Source: Rubrivivax sp. (GTDB lineage Bacteria > Pseudomonadota > Gammaproteobacteria > Burkholderiales > Burkholderiaceae_C). Taken from it: a DNA stretch of 64,000 bases. The notes under the pieces are model-generated. The model was not told where the DNA came from. It did not search any database and was given only the letters and a program-made list of their open reading frames with translations. The position numbers were made by a program, and so were the translations under genes. The DNA lies in NCBI GenBank assembly GCA_016789955.1, contig JAEUPB010000036.1, forward strand, positions 44,588-108,587, read 5' to 3'. The stretch's first letter is position 1, and each line of letters starts with the position of its first letter. This document shows positions 8,751 through 16,993 of the stretch, in pieces.

Positions 8751-10562
8751 TCAGCGGCCGAGCGCGCGCACGCGGGCGTCGCGCAGGCCGTGCTGGATCT
8801 CGTCGATGGACAGTCGGGCGAACCGTTCGGGCAACAGCGATCGGCGCGAGGTCTCCGAAACCGCCAGCAGCTCCATGAAGCGGATCATGTCGCCTTCCTG
8901 CGGCGGCATGAAGTCGTCCTTCGCGCGCTGCAGCGCCTGCACGAGCGTGAGCGCCGGTCCGCGCTGCCGGAACTCCAGGCCCAGCAGCGTCATCGCCTCG
9001 AGGTCGGCGTTCGAATAGCCGTGCAGCGACTCGCAGAGCGACGCCAGCTCGGCGGCGTCCCAGGCGAGCGCGCCGTCGTAGCGGCGCAGCACCGCCGCCA
9101 CCACGGCGGCGCGGTCGGCCGCGTTGTCCGCGTAGAAGAACGGGATCTTGCGGTCCATGCGGCCGGGGCGCTTGATGTCGGTGTCGAGCTTGTCGGGGCG
9201 GTTCGTCAGCATGATGAACAGCACGCGGCCGCGGTTCTCGGTGTCCGACATGAACTCCTTGAGCCGCGCGATGACGCGCGAGCTGGTGCCTTCGTCGCCG
9301 CCTTCGCCGCCCGAGTTGCCGAAGCTTCGGTCGCCTTCGTCGATCAGCACCGCGATCGGGCCCATCGCCTTGACGGTGGCGAGCACGCGCTCGAGGTTGC
9401 GCTCGGTCGAGCCCACCCACTTCGAGCGGAAGTTCTTCAGCGCCACCGCCGACAAGCCGGCCTCCTTCAGGAACGCCTTGATGACGAAGGTCTTGCCGGC
9501 GCCCATCGGGCCGACGGCCAGCAGCCCCATCGGCGTGAGCTTGGTGTCGCCGTCGCGCAGCGCGCGGGCGATCTCGTTCAGCTCGCCGGTGATGTGTTGC
9601 GCGCCGCCCACCGCCGCGAGGCCGTGCTTCGGCTCGACGAACTCGATCAGCCCGGCGCACTCCTTCTCGATCAGCTCGCGCTTGCGGGCGTGGATCAGCG
9701 CCAGCACGTCGGCGTCGGGGTCTGCGGCGGCCGCCGGCAGCGTCTTCGTCGGCTCGACGAGCTTGACGATCTCGTCGGCCGTCATGCCGGCGGTGATGCC
9801 TGCGAACCGGCGCGCGCGCTCGGCGGCGCCCGGCGTGTCGCCGAGCAGCTGCAGGATCAGCTTCTCGCGCTCGGGCTCGCTCATCGCGGCGTCGCCCGAG
9901 GCGCGCATCAGGCTCTCGATCTGCACCGCGCGCAGCCCGGCCATGCGTTCGGCGTAGCGCATCACGCGCTTCTCGTCGAGCTTGGCGTCGAGCGCACGCA
10001 CGACCTCGGCGCGCGTGGCGAGGTCGGGCATCGGGATCTCGATCGCCGCCACCTTCGGGTTGGTCAGCAGCGACTGGTTCAGCGCGCCCAGCGCCTCGAC
10101 GATGATCAGCGTGATGTTGTCCGAGGCGTTCAGCGTGCGGTCCAGCGACCAGCGGTGGAACAGCGTGCCGACCTGCCGGTCCTCGGACGAGACGAACGAG
10201 GCGTCCTCCCCCGGCATGAGCGTATCGGCGTAGGGCACCACGATGGCCGTGCCGGGGGTGGTGCGCAGGTGGCGTTCGAGGCTGTGCAGCTGCTCGAGCA
10301 TCGTGCCGCCGCGGTCGAGCACCACGTCGCCCTTCACCACCTGCACCCCGAACTCGGCCGACACCTCCACCACCGTGGGCTTGGTGCCCGACAGGAAGGC
10401 GCCGGTAAGGAAGGTCTTCAGGTCGACGAAGCTGCCCCCGACGCGGAAGATGTCGAACACGTTGCGGTACAGCACGAACGTCGACGCCTCGCCCGCGAGG
10501 TACTTCTCGCGGACGGTGGCCGCCCAAGCAGGCAGTGCGACGGGGACGGCAGGTGGGTTCAC
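8751..10562 (-). CDS. AAA+ ATPase of the PspA-TerB operon
   Basis: AAA+ ATPase of 603 residues. GTG 10562 overlaps the pspA stop by 4 bp, so translation is coupled. The N-terminal third (RVGGSFVDLKTFLTGAFLSG, then VLDRGGTMLEQLHSLERHLR) is a module without obvious motifs that resembles a nucleotide-hydrolase fold. The AAA+ module starts near residue 345: Walker A GPMGAGKTF, Walker B IAVLIDEGDRSFG near 400, sensor-1 FIMLTNRPDKLD and the arginine-finger region RPGRMDRKIPFF, as in FtsH/Cdc48-type AAA proteins, followed by a C-terminal helical lid. No protease motif. Probably remodels membrane-bound PspA or the transporter encoded upstream (inference). It differs from the sigma54-activator PspF, having no GAFTGA motif. 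Confidence 0.88.
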   Translation of the reverse strand: MNPPAVPVALPAWAATVREKYLAGEASTFVLYRNVFDIFRVGGSFVDLKTFLTGAFLSGTKPTVVEVSAEFGVQVVKGDVVLDRGGTMLEQLHSLERHLRTTPGTAIVVPYADTLMPGEDASFVSSEDRQVGTLFHRWSLDRTLNASDNITLIIVEALGALNQSLLTNPKVAAIEIPMPDLATRAEVVRALDAKLDEKRVMRYAERMAGLRAVQIESLMRASGDAAMSEPEREKLILQLLGDTPGAAERARRFAGITAGMTADEIVKLVEPTKTLPAAAADPDADVLALIHARKRELIEKECAGLIEFVEPKHGLAAVGGAQHITGELNEIARALRDGDTKLTPMGLLAVGPMGAGKTFVIKAFLKEAGLSAVALKNFRSKWVGSTERNLERVLATVKAMGPIAVLIDEGDRSFGNSGGEGGDEGTSSRVIARLKEFMSDTENRGRVLFIMLTNRPDKLDTDIKRPGRMDRKIPFFYADNAADRAAVVAAVLRRYDGALAWDAAELASLCESLHGYSNADLEAMTLLGLEFRQRGPALTLVQALQRAKDDFMPPQEGDMIRFMELLAVSETSRRSLLPERFARLSIDEIQHGLRDARVRALGR

Positions 10563-11275
10563 AGGCTCTTGCCGGAGGTGCCGCCCGCCGCTTCGGCCGC
10601 GCGAGCCTTCTTCATCTGCTCGAGCTGCGCGCGCGCAGTGACGGCGGCACCGCTGCGCGTCAGGCTCTGCAGCCGCACGTCGAGGTCGGAGCGGCGCAGC
10701 TCGGCGCCGAGCTTGGCCTCGGCGACGCGGCCCTTGATGTGGTCGCGCACGCCCGACAGCGCCTTCACGTCGGCGTCGACCGAGAGCCCGTCGAGCGACT
10801 CCTGGATCTTCAGCCGCGCCTCGGCACTCTGGAACTTGGCGATCATGCGGTCCTTCTCGGCCTTGAGGCGGTCGATCTCGCCCTTGATCTCCAGCAGCTG
10901 CGACTTGGCCTCCTCGGCGTCGGTGTCGGCCTCCTGGAAGTCGGCCTCCAGCGCCTTCACGTCCTCGTCGAGCGCGTTCTTCTTCTGGATCAGCACCAGC
11001 GCCAGGTCGTCCTGGTTGGTGCCCAGCGCGGCATTGAGCTGCGTGGCGACCTTCTCCAGCTCGGCGCGGGCGGACTGAAGCCGGTCCTCGATCTCCAGCC
11101 GCCGCGCGATGATGCGGCCCGACGCCTGCTTGAGCTTGGCGTACTTCTCGGTCATCGACGCGATCGAGTTCTGGTACGCGATCTCGGGGTGCTGCTTCTC
11201 GATGTCGGTCACCCACAGGGCGACGAACCCGGTCCACAGATTCCACAGACGACCCATGATGGCGTTGTCGGCCAT
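10559..11275 (-). CDS. pspA: PspA/IM30 family membrane-stress protein
   Basis: PspA/Vipp1-type peripheral membrane protein of 238 residues. The N-terminal amphipathic segment (MGRLWNLWTGFVALWVTDIE) suits membrane insertion, followed by a long antiparallel coiled coil (residues about 40-190, for example LKQASGRIIARRLEIEDRLQ and LLEIKGEIDRLKAEKDRMIA). Length fits the family (220-260). PspA proteins bind stressed inner membrane, oligomerise into ESCRT-III-like scaffolds and block proton leak. It lies in an operon with an AAA+ ATPase, a TerB protein and an ABC transporter; there is no PspF, PspB or PspC, so it is not the enterobacterial psp operon. The membrane-protein gene ends 18 bp upstream. 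Confidence 0.88.
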   Translation of the reverse strand: MADNAIMGRLWNLWTGFVALWVTDIEKQHPEIAYQNSIASMTEKYAKLKQASGRIIARRLEIEDRLQSARAELEKVATQLNAALGTNQDDLALVLIQKKNALDEDVKALEADFQEADTDAEEAKSQLLEIKGEIDRLKAEKDRMIAKFQSAEARLKIQESLDGLSVDADVKALSGVRDHIKGRVAEAKLGAELRRSDLDVRLQSLTRSGAAVTARAQLEQMKKARAAEAAGGTSGKSL

Positions 11276-11293
11276 GTGCTTCCCCTTTTGCAG

Positions 11294-12151
11294 TTAATGA
11301 CGTTCACCGACGGCGCGCCGCTCGCGGGCGGGCGCTGCCGTGCCCTTCACCGGCACCGCGAAGTCGGGCACGGTGGTGGAACGGTCGAGGTCCCTCGCGG
11401 CTTCCTCCGCGAGGCGCAACTTCGAGACCGACTCCTCGAGCATCTGGGAGAGGTTGCCTTCCTGCGGCGAGGTCATCACCATCTGGTAGACCTCCTCCAG
11501 CCGCACCGGCATGGACAGCAGCGTCGCCTCGAGCGCGCTGCGGCGCGAGGCCATGCGCATCTGCCGCGCGATGGCCTCCTCGTACTCGGCCTTGGCCTGG
11601 CGCAGCTGCAGTTCCTCGTCGCGCGAGAGGCCGCCCTTCTCCAGGCGCTTCTCGAGGTCGCGCAGCTTGTACTCCACGGCCGGCGGCAGCGACTGCCCGC
11701 CGCGCTGCACCGCGTCGGACAGCGTGAGCCGCAGGTAGTCGACGGTGAGGTCCTCGAGCTGCTCGATCTCGCGCGGCGTCAGCGAGGTGCTGCGGTCGCC
11801 GGCCATGCGGTAGAGCGACTGCACGCGCGAGGTCATCTTCTCGTAGTGCTGCAGGTGCGGGCTGCCCCCGTGCGAATGGATCTCGGCGAGCAGCCGTTCG
11901 CGGCGGCCGTCGCGAACGCGGGCGCGTTCGCGACGATCCACCCACTGCCGGAACGGCCCCAGCGACGGCACGGTCGCCAGCCCCACCATCTCCACCGCGG
12001 CCAGCGCCACGAGGCCGATGCCCAGTCCGTCGCCGCCCCAGGGCACCGACAGCAGCACCGAGCCGGCCAGCATCGCCAGCACCACCATGCGGTTGGCCGG
12101 GTGCTTGAGGAACTCCAGCCAGTACGACGGGCCGTCGTCGTCGCTGCTCAT
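11294..12151 (-). CDS. Membrane protein with coiled-coil domain in the PspA operon
   Basis: Protein of 285 residues. After a short cytoplasmic start (HPANRMVVLAMLAGSVLLSV) come two hydrophobic segments, roughly residues 20-38 and 43-62 (LGIGLVALAAVEMVGLATV). The remaining 220 residues are charged and helical, with heptad-like segments (YKLRDLEKRLEKGGLSRDEE, SQMLEESVSKLRLAEEAARD), probably cytoplasmic. No family recognised. It sits 10 bp after the ABC ATPase gene and 18 bp before pspA, so it is in the same transcript. An obvious guess, not shown by sequence, is a membrane anchor linking the ABC transporter to the PspA/AAA+ machinery. Confidence 0.8.
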   Translation of the reverse strand: MSSDDDGPSYWLEFLKHPANRMVVLAMLAGSVLLSVPWGGDGLGIGLVALAAVEMVGLATVPSLGPFRQWVDRRERARVRDGRRERLLAEIHSHGGSPHLQHYEKMTSRVQSLYRMAGDRSTSLTPREIEQLEDLTVDYLRLTLSDAVQRGGQSLPPAVEYKLRDLEKRLEKGGLSRDEELQLRQAKAEYEEAIARQMRMASRRSALEATLLSMPVRLEEVYQMVMTSPQEGNLSQMLEESVSKLRLAEEAARDLDRSTTVPDFAVPVKGTAAPARERRAVGERH

Positions 12152-12161
12152 CGCCCGGCTC

Positions 12162-13001
12162 TCACACGCTCACCCGCACGTTGCCGCGCGCGCCCGACGC
12201 TCGCAGGTGCGCCACCACGCGCTCGTGCAGCGAGCGGGCGTGGTCGCCCGACAGCCAGCCTTGCGTGCGCGGCTTGGGCTCGCCGATGGCGAAGTCGTCG
12301 ATGATGCGCGCCGGCTGCGTCGAGAGCACCGTCACGCGGTCGCCGACCAGCAGCGCCTCGGTGACGTCGTGCGTGACGAAGACCACCACGCAGGGGTGCG
12401 CGGCGTGCAGCTTGATCAACAGCGTCTGCATCGCGGTGCGCGTCTGTGCATCGAGCGCGCCGAAGGGTTCGTCCATCAGCAGCACACGCGGCCGCAGCAC
12501 GAGGGAACGCGCGAGCGCCACACGCTGGTTCTGCCCGCCCGAGAGCTGCGACGGGTAGAGGTCGCGCTTGTCCGCCAGGCCCACCTCGTCGAGCATCGCG
12601 TCCACGCGCTGCGCCGCCTCGGCGGCCGGCACGCGGCGGCGCCACTCGGCGAAGCGGAACGGGTACAGCACGTTCTCGCGCACGGTCAGGTCGGGCCTGT
12701 TGGCATAGCTCTGGAACACCATCACGGTGTCGGGGTGCGGGCCGGTGCACGGCTGGCCGTCGATCTGCACCGCGCCCGAAGTCGGTGTGGTCACGTTCCA
12801 CGGCCGCACGCCGCCGAGCATGCGCAGCAGCGTCGACTTGCCGCAGCCCGAAGGCCCCAGCAGCATGTTGATCGACGGCCGCTCGAACGCCAGGCTCACG
12901 CCGTCGAGCACGCGCAGCATCTTGCCGTCGGGCTGCAGGTACTCCTGCACGATGTCGGTGGCCGAGACGAGCGGGGCGGCGGCGGCAGTCGCGGCGCTCA
13001 T
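12162..13001 (-). CDS. ABC transporter ATP-binding protein, NitT/TauT type
   Basis: Nucleotide-binding subunit, 279 residues. Walker A GPSGCGKST (49-57), a Q-loop in MVFQSYANRP, the signature LSGGQNQRVALARS (about 153-166), Walker B VLLMDEPFGALD and the H-loop VTHDVTEA are all intact, so it should hydrolyse ATP. The closest named groups are SsuB/TauB/NrtD importers of nitrate, sulfonates or taurine. The segment between Walker A and Q-loop (GVRPWNVTTPTSG) is a little longer than usual. The ATG overlaps the permease stop by 4 bp. With the permease and the OmpA-fused binding protein it forms a complete importer-like set. Confidence 0.9.
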   Translation of the reverse strand: MSAATAAAAPLVSATDIVQEYLQPDGKMLRVLDGVSLAFERPSINMLLGPSGCGKSTLLRMLGGVRPWNVTTPTSGAVQIDGQPCTGPHPDTVMVFQSYANRPDLTVRENVLYPFRFAEWRRRVPAAEAAQRVDAMLDEVGLADKRDLYPSQLSGGQNQRVALARSLVLRPRVLLMDEPFGALDAQTRTAMQTLLIKLHAAHPCVVVFVTHDVTEALLVGDRVTVLSTQPARIIDDFAIGEPKPRTQGWLSGDHARSLHERVVAHLRASGARGNVRVSV

Positions 13002-13792
13002 GTCTGCGTCTCCCACTTGAAGAAGCGGCGCTTGAGCCACATCAGCGTCTGGTACGTCAGCAGCGCCACCGCGATGATCACGATGATGCCGGCGAAGACC
13101 TGGTCCATCGCCGAAAGGCGCCGTGCGTTGGCGATCAGCTGCCCGAGGCCTTCCTGCGCGTTCACGTACTCCGCCACGGTGATGTAGGTCCAGCTCACCG
13201 AGACGCCGACGATGATCGCGTCCATGATGCGTGGCATCGCCAGCGGCACCAGCACCTTCATGATGCATTCCCACGGCGTGGCGCCGATGTCCTTGGCGGC
13301 GATCAGGTACTGCTCGGGCACGGCGCGCACGGCGTCGCGCACCAGCGGCGTGAGGTAGACGATCGAGCCGACGAACAGGAAGGCGATCTTCATGAACTCG
13401 CCGATGCCGAACCACATCACCATGATCGGCAGCAGCGCGGCCACCGGCGCCGAGCGGAACGGGTCGATCAGCGGCGAGAACACCGCATTGAGCCGCGGCG
13501 AGGCGCCCATCAGCACGCCCAGCGGCACGCCGATCACGATGACCAGCAGCGATGCCGCCGCCACGCGGCCCACCGACCACATCGTGGCCACCGCCAGCGC
13601 GCTCTTGCCTTCGTACCAGCCGAGGTAGATCAGCGCCTCGGCCACCGCCAGCGGCGAGGGCAGCTGGTTCTTCGACAGCAGCCCCGACGCCGACAGCAGC
13701 GCCCACACGACGACGACCGCGCCGACGCTGGCCGCGCCGATCACGCGCTGCTGCGCCGGCGGCAGCGCGCGGTAGGGATTCCAGAAATCCAT
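12998..13792 (-). CDS. ABC transporter permease, SsuC/TauC type
   Basis: Inner-membrane permease of 264 residues with about six transmembrane helices (for example VIGAASVGAVVVVWALLSAS, LLVIVIGVPLGVLMGA, IIVIIAVALLTYQTLMWL). The cytoplasmic EAA-like loop, which docks the ATPase, is at AAKDIGATPWECIMKVLVPL. The type is that of BPD_transp_1 permeases of the NitT/TauT family. It is translationally coupled to the ATPase gene (ATGA) and starts 3 bp after the binding-protein stop. Substrate cannot be read from sequence. Confidence 0.9.
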   Translation of the reverse strand: MDFWNPYRALPPAQQRVIGAASVGAVVVVWALLSASGLLSKNQLPSPLAVAEALIYLGWYEGKSALAVATMWSVGRVAAASLLVIVIGVPLGVLMGASPRLNAVFSPLIDPFRSAPVAALLPIMVMWFGIGEFMKIAFLFVGSIVYLTPLVRDAVRAVPEQYLIAAKDIGATPWECIMKVLVPLAMPRIMDAIIVGVSVSWTYITVAEYVNAQEGLGQLIANARRLSAMDQVFAGIIVIIAVALLTYQTLMWLKRRFFKWETQT

Positions 13793-13795
13793 GCG

Positions 13796-15496
13796 CTATC
13801 TGCCGAACACCGCCAGGCGCGTCGAGCGGTTCAGCGAGCGGCACTCGTCCAGCGTCATGTCGGCCGACTGCGGCGCGTTCTCGTCGCACAGCGGCTTGCC
13901 AGAGCCCTGGCCGCTGACGCGCAGCCGCGCCGCGGGGATCTCCCACTGCTTCTCGAGGTATGCGGCCACGGCCTTGGCGCGGGACAGCGACAGCGCCTGG
14001 TTGGCCGCCGCCGATCCCACCGAGTCGGTGTGGCCCGAGAGTTCGAAGTACGCGCGGCCGTTGTTCTCGATGAACGGCACCATTTCCTTGTCGATGACCT
14101 GCTGCGCGCGCTTGGAGAGTTCCGACGAACCCGACGCGAAGGTCACCGAGACCGGTTTCGTCACCGCCGCGGGTGCGGTCATCGCTTCCTTGCGGCCCTG
14201 CTCGGTGAAGGTCTGCGTCGGCTTGGCGGCGGTCTCCTGCGCGGCGGTGTTGCGCGCCAGCGCGGCCTTCACGAAGCGGTAGTCGTAGCTCTCCTGCGGC
14301 GGGATCACCGGCGACTTCGGATTGGCCAGCGAGCCGGCGCCGCGGTAGATCTCGTCGAAGCGCGCGTAGACGCGCTCGTAGTGGTTGGTGCCGCCCACGA
14401 GGCCGAGGATGCGCGCGTTGTCGGCCAGGTCGGTCCACACCAGGTTGGCGAACAGGCCCTTCACGAACGGCTTGCCTTCCTTGCCGGCCAGCAGCTTGAA
14501 GAACTCCTGCGTGGCCACCAGCGCCTCCACCGCGTTGTCGGGGTTCGCGCGCGCGGCCGTGACGCCTTCCAGCCAGCCGTCGTGGAACTTCTGGAACAGC
14601 GCCTCGTTGTCGGGCTTGGACAGCTCGCGCTGGTCGCAGACCATGACGTCGTAGATCAGGTTGGTGGCGGTCTTGGTGGAATAGATGGCGCGCGACCCTT
14701 TCACGTCGCGCAGCGCCAGCGAGAGGTCGGGGTCCCACAGCACGGCGGCGTCGACGTTGCCGGCGACGAAAGCCGCGCGCACCCCGGCGGTGCCCTCCTC
14801 GGGCTTGATGAAGACCGTCTTCACCTGCTTCTTGGCGCGCGCCGTCATCGACGAGCTCTCGATCGCGTCGATCAGCATGCCGTGCGACGGCGTGTACTGC
14901 AGCAGCGCCACGCTCTTGCCGGTGAGGTCCTCGACCTTCTGGATGGCCGGGTCGCGCGCGATGACCGCGTCGCCGCCCTGCGTGTTGTCGACGATCACCA
15001 CGGCGCGGCCGTCATGGCCGGAATTGCGCAGGTTGGGCTGTTCCTGCGCCCAGAAGTCCGACGTGCGCCACGCGCACTGCGCGGCCTTCGACTCGAACAG
15101 CGTGGTCAGCGTCGGGATGTCGTCGTTGATGACGAACTCGACGTGCACGCCGAGCTTGTCGTAGATCGAGCCGGGCTTGGTCTTCAGGCTGTTGCCGTTG
15201 GCCACCAGCGCCGGCGCGTAGCCGTGGAAGCTGACCAGGCTCACCTTCAGCGGGTTGGTGGGGCTGCCGAGCTTGCCGGTGCCCGCGGGCGCCGCGGCAG
15301 GTGCCTTGCCGGGCGCGGGCGTGGCCGCGGCGGTCTTGCCGGCACCGGCGTCCTTGGCCGGCGCCTCCGCGGCGGCCTTCGGGGCGCCGCCACCGAAGCG
15401 ATCCTTGAGAAAGAAGTTCCAGCCGATCGACGCCAGCGCGCCGAGGCCGATCAGCACCAGCAGCACCTTGGTCAGCGGGCCCATTCCGTATCTCAT
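13796..15496 (-). CDS. ABC substrate-binding protein fused to a C-terminal OmpA domain
   Basis: Protein of 566 residues with three parts. Residues 8-27 (KVLLVLIGLGALASIGWNFF) form one membrane anchor without a cleavage site, followed by an Ala/Pro/Lys linker. About 75-420 is a NitT/TauT-like periplasmic binding domain (VSLVSFHGYAPALVANGN, AAFVAGNVDAAVLWDPDLSL). About 450-566 is an OmpA-like peptidoglycan-binding domain (SGSSELSKRAQQVIDKE, ELSGHTDSVGS, LSLSRAKAVAAYLEKQW). The protein should sit in the inner membrane and grip the cell wall while serving the downstream permease. ATG 15496 is taken; ATG 15484 is an alternative. A binding protein fused to OmpA is unusual, and points to envelope sensing rather than simple nutrient uptake (inference). 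Confidence 0.88.
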   Translation of the reverse strand: MRYGMGPLTKVLLVLIGLGALASIGWNFFLKDRFGGGAPKAAAEAPAKDAGAGKTAAATPAPGKAPAAAPAGTGKLGSPTNPLKVSLVSFHGYAPALVANGNSLKTKPGSIYDKLGVHVEFVINDDIPTLTTLFESKAAQCAWRTSDFWAQEQPNLRNSGHDGRAVVIVDNTQGGDAVIARDPAIQKVEDLTGKSVALLQYTPSHGMLIDAIESSSMTARAKKQVKTVFIKPEEGTAGVRAAFVAGNVDAAVLWDPDLSLALRDVKGSRAIYSTKTATNLIYDVMVCDQRELSKPDNEALFQKFHDGWLEGVTAARANPDNAVEALVATQEFFKLLAGKEGKPFVKGLFANLVWTDLADNARILGLVGGTNHYERVYARFDEIYRGAGSLANPKSPVIPPQESYDYRFVKAALARNTAAQETAAKPTQTFTEQGRKEAMTAPAAVTKPVSVTFASGSSELSKRAQQVIDKEMVPFIENNGRAYFELSGHTDSVGSAAANQALSLSRAKAVAAYLEKQWEIPAARLRVSGQGSGKPLCDENAPQSADMTLDECRSLNRSTRLAVFGR

Positions 15497-15598
15497 GTCG
15501 TGCCTGTCCTCACAGCGGGTGGAGAGATCGTACGCATCCGCGTCGCCGCGGCCGGACCGCCATGGCCCTGCCGTCTGCGCGATCCGCGGGTCTCGCGG

Positions 15599-16279
15599 CT
15601 ATGCCGTCGACGTGCCGGCGAATTGTGCGATGAGTCCGTTCAGCGTCGCGGTGGTGCGCGTGAGCGTCGCGAGTTCCTGGTTCGCGGCCTCGCGCTGCAT
15701 GTGCAGTGCTGCTTCGAGCGACGCATGCTCCTGCGTGCCACGGGCGATCTCGCGTGCCAGCAGCCCTTCGAGGTCGGCGATCTGGCGGCGGATGTCGGCC
15801 AGCGTGCGTTCCTGCTGCTGCGCGAGCTGTTCGCGTCGGGCTTGCGTGTCCTGCTCGGCGCGGGCCAGCGCCGCGCGCACGCCCGACGCATGGCGCTCGA
15901 GTGCCGCCACCTTGGCGGCGGCGTCGCGCCGCGGGTCGTCGATCGACCAGCTGTCGTCGGCGGCGTCAATGGCGCGGATGGTCGTGAGGCGTGTCGCCTC
16001 GTCCATCGCCTTCAGGCCGTCGATCAGGCGCAGCAGCCGCTCGGCAGGGTAGGGGCTGGGCGGCACGCCGGCTGCGGCGTAGATCTGCTCGAGCGTCAGC
16101 CCCGGCGCGGCGGCCTCGACGGGCGCGGCGGCTCCGGCCGGTTCCATCGCCACCTCGGGTTCGGCGGGGGCGTAGGCCTCGGCGGCGGGCTCCTCGGGGA
16201 GCGCGGTGTCGGCGCCGGGGGTCTCCCCCAGGCGGCGGACGAGTCCGGCCTTCTCGAGCAGGTCGAACATGCCCTTCAT
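15599..16279 (-). CDS. Coiled-coil protein, first gene of the PspA/ABC operon
   Basis: Protein of 226 residues, no signal peptide. Residues 1-20 (MKGMFDLLEKAGLVRRLGE) could form an amphipathic helix; about 20-65 is an Ala/Pro/Glu-rich linker; 65-110 is a small helical segment (LTLEQIYAAAGVPPSPYPAE); about 115-215 is a coiled coil (LARAEQDTQARREQLAQQQ, IRRQIADLEGLLAREI). No known family. It is first in the operon, with a promoter-like TTGACA-N18-GATGAT upstream and a 102-bp gap to the binding-protein gene. A cytoplasmic partner of PspA through coiled-coil contacts is plausible but unproven. Confidence 0.75.
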   Translation of the reverse strand: MKGMFDLLEKAGLVRRLGETPGADTALPEEPAAEAYAPAEPEVAMEPAGAAAPVEAAAPGLTLEQIYAAAGVPPSPYPAERLLRLIDGLKAMDEATRLTTIRAIDAADDSWSIDDPRRDAAAKVAALERHASGVRAALARAEQDTQARREQLAQQQERTLADIRRQIADLEGLLAREIARGTQEHASLEAALHMQREAANQELATLTRTTATLNGLIAQFAGTSTA

Positions 16280-16329
16280 CGGAACTCCTTCTGGCGTGGG
16301 CTCGTGGGGCGCATCGGCACGTGCGGGGG

Positions 16330-16359
16330 ATCATCCCCTGCGCGCCGAACGGGTGTCAA
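16330..16359 (-). promoter_or_regulatory. Sigma70-like promoter of the PspA/ABC operon
   Basis: On the minus strand, TTGACA (complement of 16354-16359) is separated by 18 bp from GATGAT (complement of 16330-16335), a full -35 match and a 4/6 -10 match. Transcription would start near 16323, about 44 nt before ATG 16279. It is a strong match for such GC-rich DNA and places the whole eight-gene set under one start. Confidence 0.55.
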
Positions 16360-16414
16360 TCGAAGCGCGATGATGCACGCCCCCTTGTTCGTAGCCTTGC
16401 CCTGAGCTGCACCC

Positions 16415-16972
16415 GTGCTGAAATCCGCCCCTTTTTTCTCGATGATCGGCGTGGCCGCCGCCTGCGTCGCCCCCGCTGTGGCCGCCGAGCCCTGGCCCGC
16501 GATGCCCCCGGGCAGCGTGGTGCTGATCCGCCACGCGCTGGCCCCGGGCGTCGGTGATCCGCCCGGCTTCCGGCTCGGCGACTGCCGCACCCAGCGCAAC
16601 CTTTCCGACGAAGGCCGCGCCGACGCGCGCCGCATCGGCGAGCAGTTCCGCGCGCGCGGCATCGCGGTGGGGGCGGTGTGGGCGTCGCAGTGGTGCCGCA
16701 CCAAGGAGACGGCCGAACTCGCGTTCCCGGGCCGCGTGCAGGAGCGGCCTGCGTTCAACTCGCACTTCGGGCGCGCCGACGAGGCCTCCGGGCAGACGGC
16801 CCAGGCCCGCCGCGAGATCGGCGCGCGGCGGGGCGAAGGCGTGCTGGTGGTGGTGACGCACCAGGTGAACATCACCGCGCTGACGGGACTCTCGGCGGCC
16901 TCGGGCGACGCAGTGCTGCTGCCCGGGCCGAAGCCGCTGGAGGCCCCGTCGGTGCCGTTCACGCCGCGCTGA
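16415..16972 (+). CDS. Exported histidine phosphatase family protein
   Basis: Histidine-phosphatase-fold protein of 185 residues (176 if ATG 16442 is used instead of GTG 16415). The N-terminus (SMIGVAAACVAPAVAAEPW) is a signal peptide cut near AVAA, so it acts in the periplasm. The phospho-accepting histidine is in VVLIRHALAPG, with Arg in LSDEGRADARRIG and the second active-site His in VVVTHQVNITALTG. The family dephosphorylates phosphosugars, phosphoproteins or similar; the substrate is not evident. It is divergent from the PspA operon (135 bp between starts) and convergent with the cytochrome genes, 21 bp apart. Confidence 0.85.
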   Translation: MLKSAPFFSMIGVAAACVAPAVAAEPWPAMPPGSVVLIRHALAPGVGDPPGFRLGDCRTQRNLSDEGRADARRIGEQFRARGIAVGAVWASQWCRTKETAELAFPGRVQERPAFNSHFGRADEASGQTAQARREIGARRGEGVLVVVTHQVNITALTGLSAASGDAVLLPGPKPLEAPSVPFTPR

Positions 16973-16993
16973 GCGGGGCGGGCAACGAACGGC

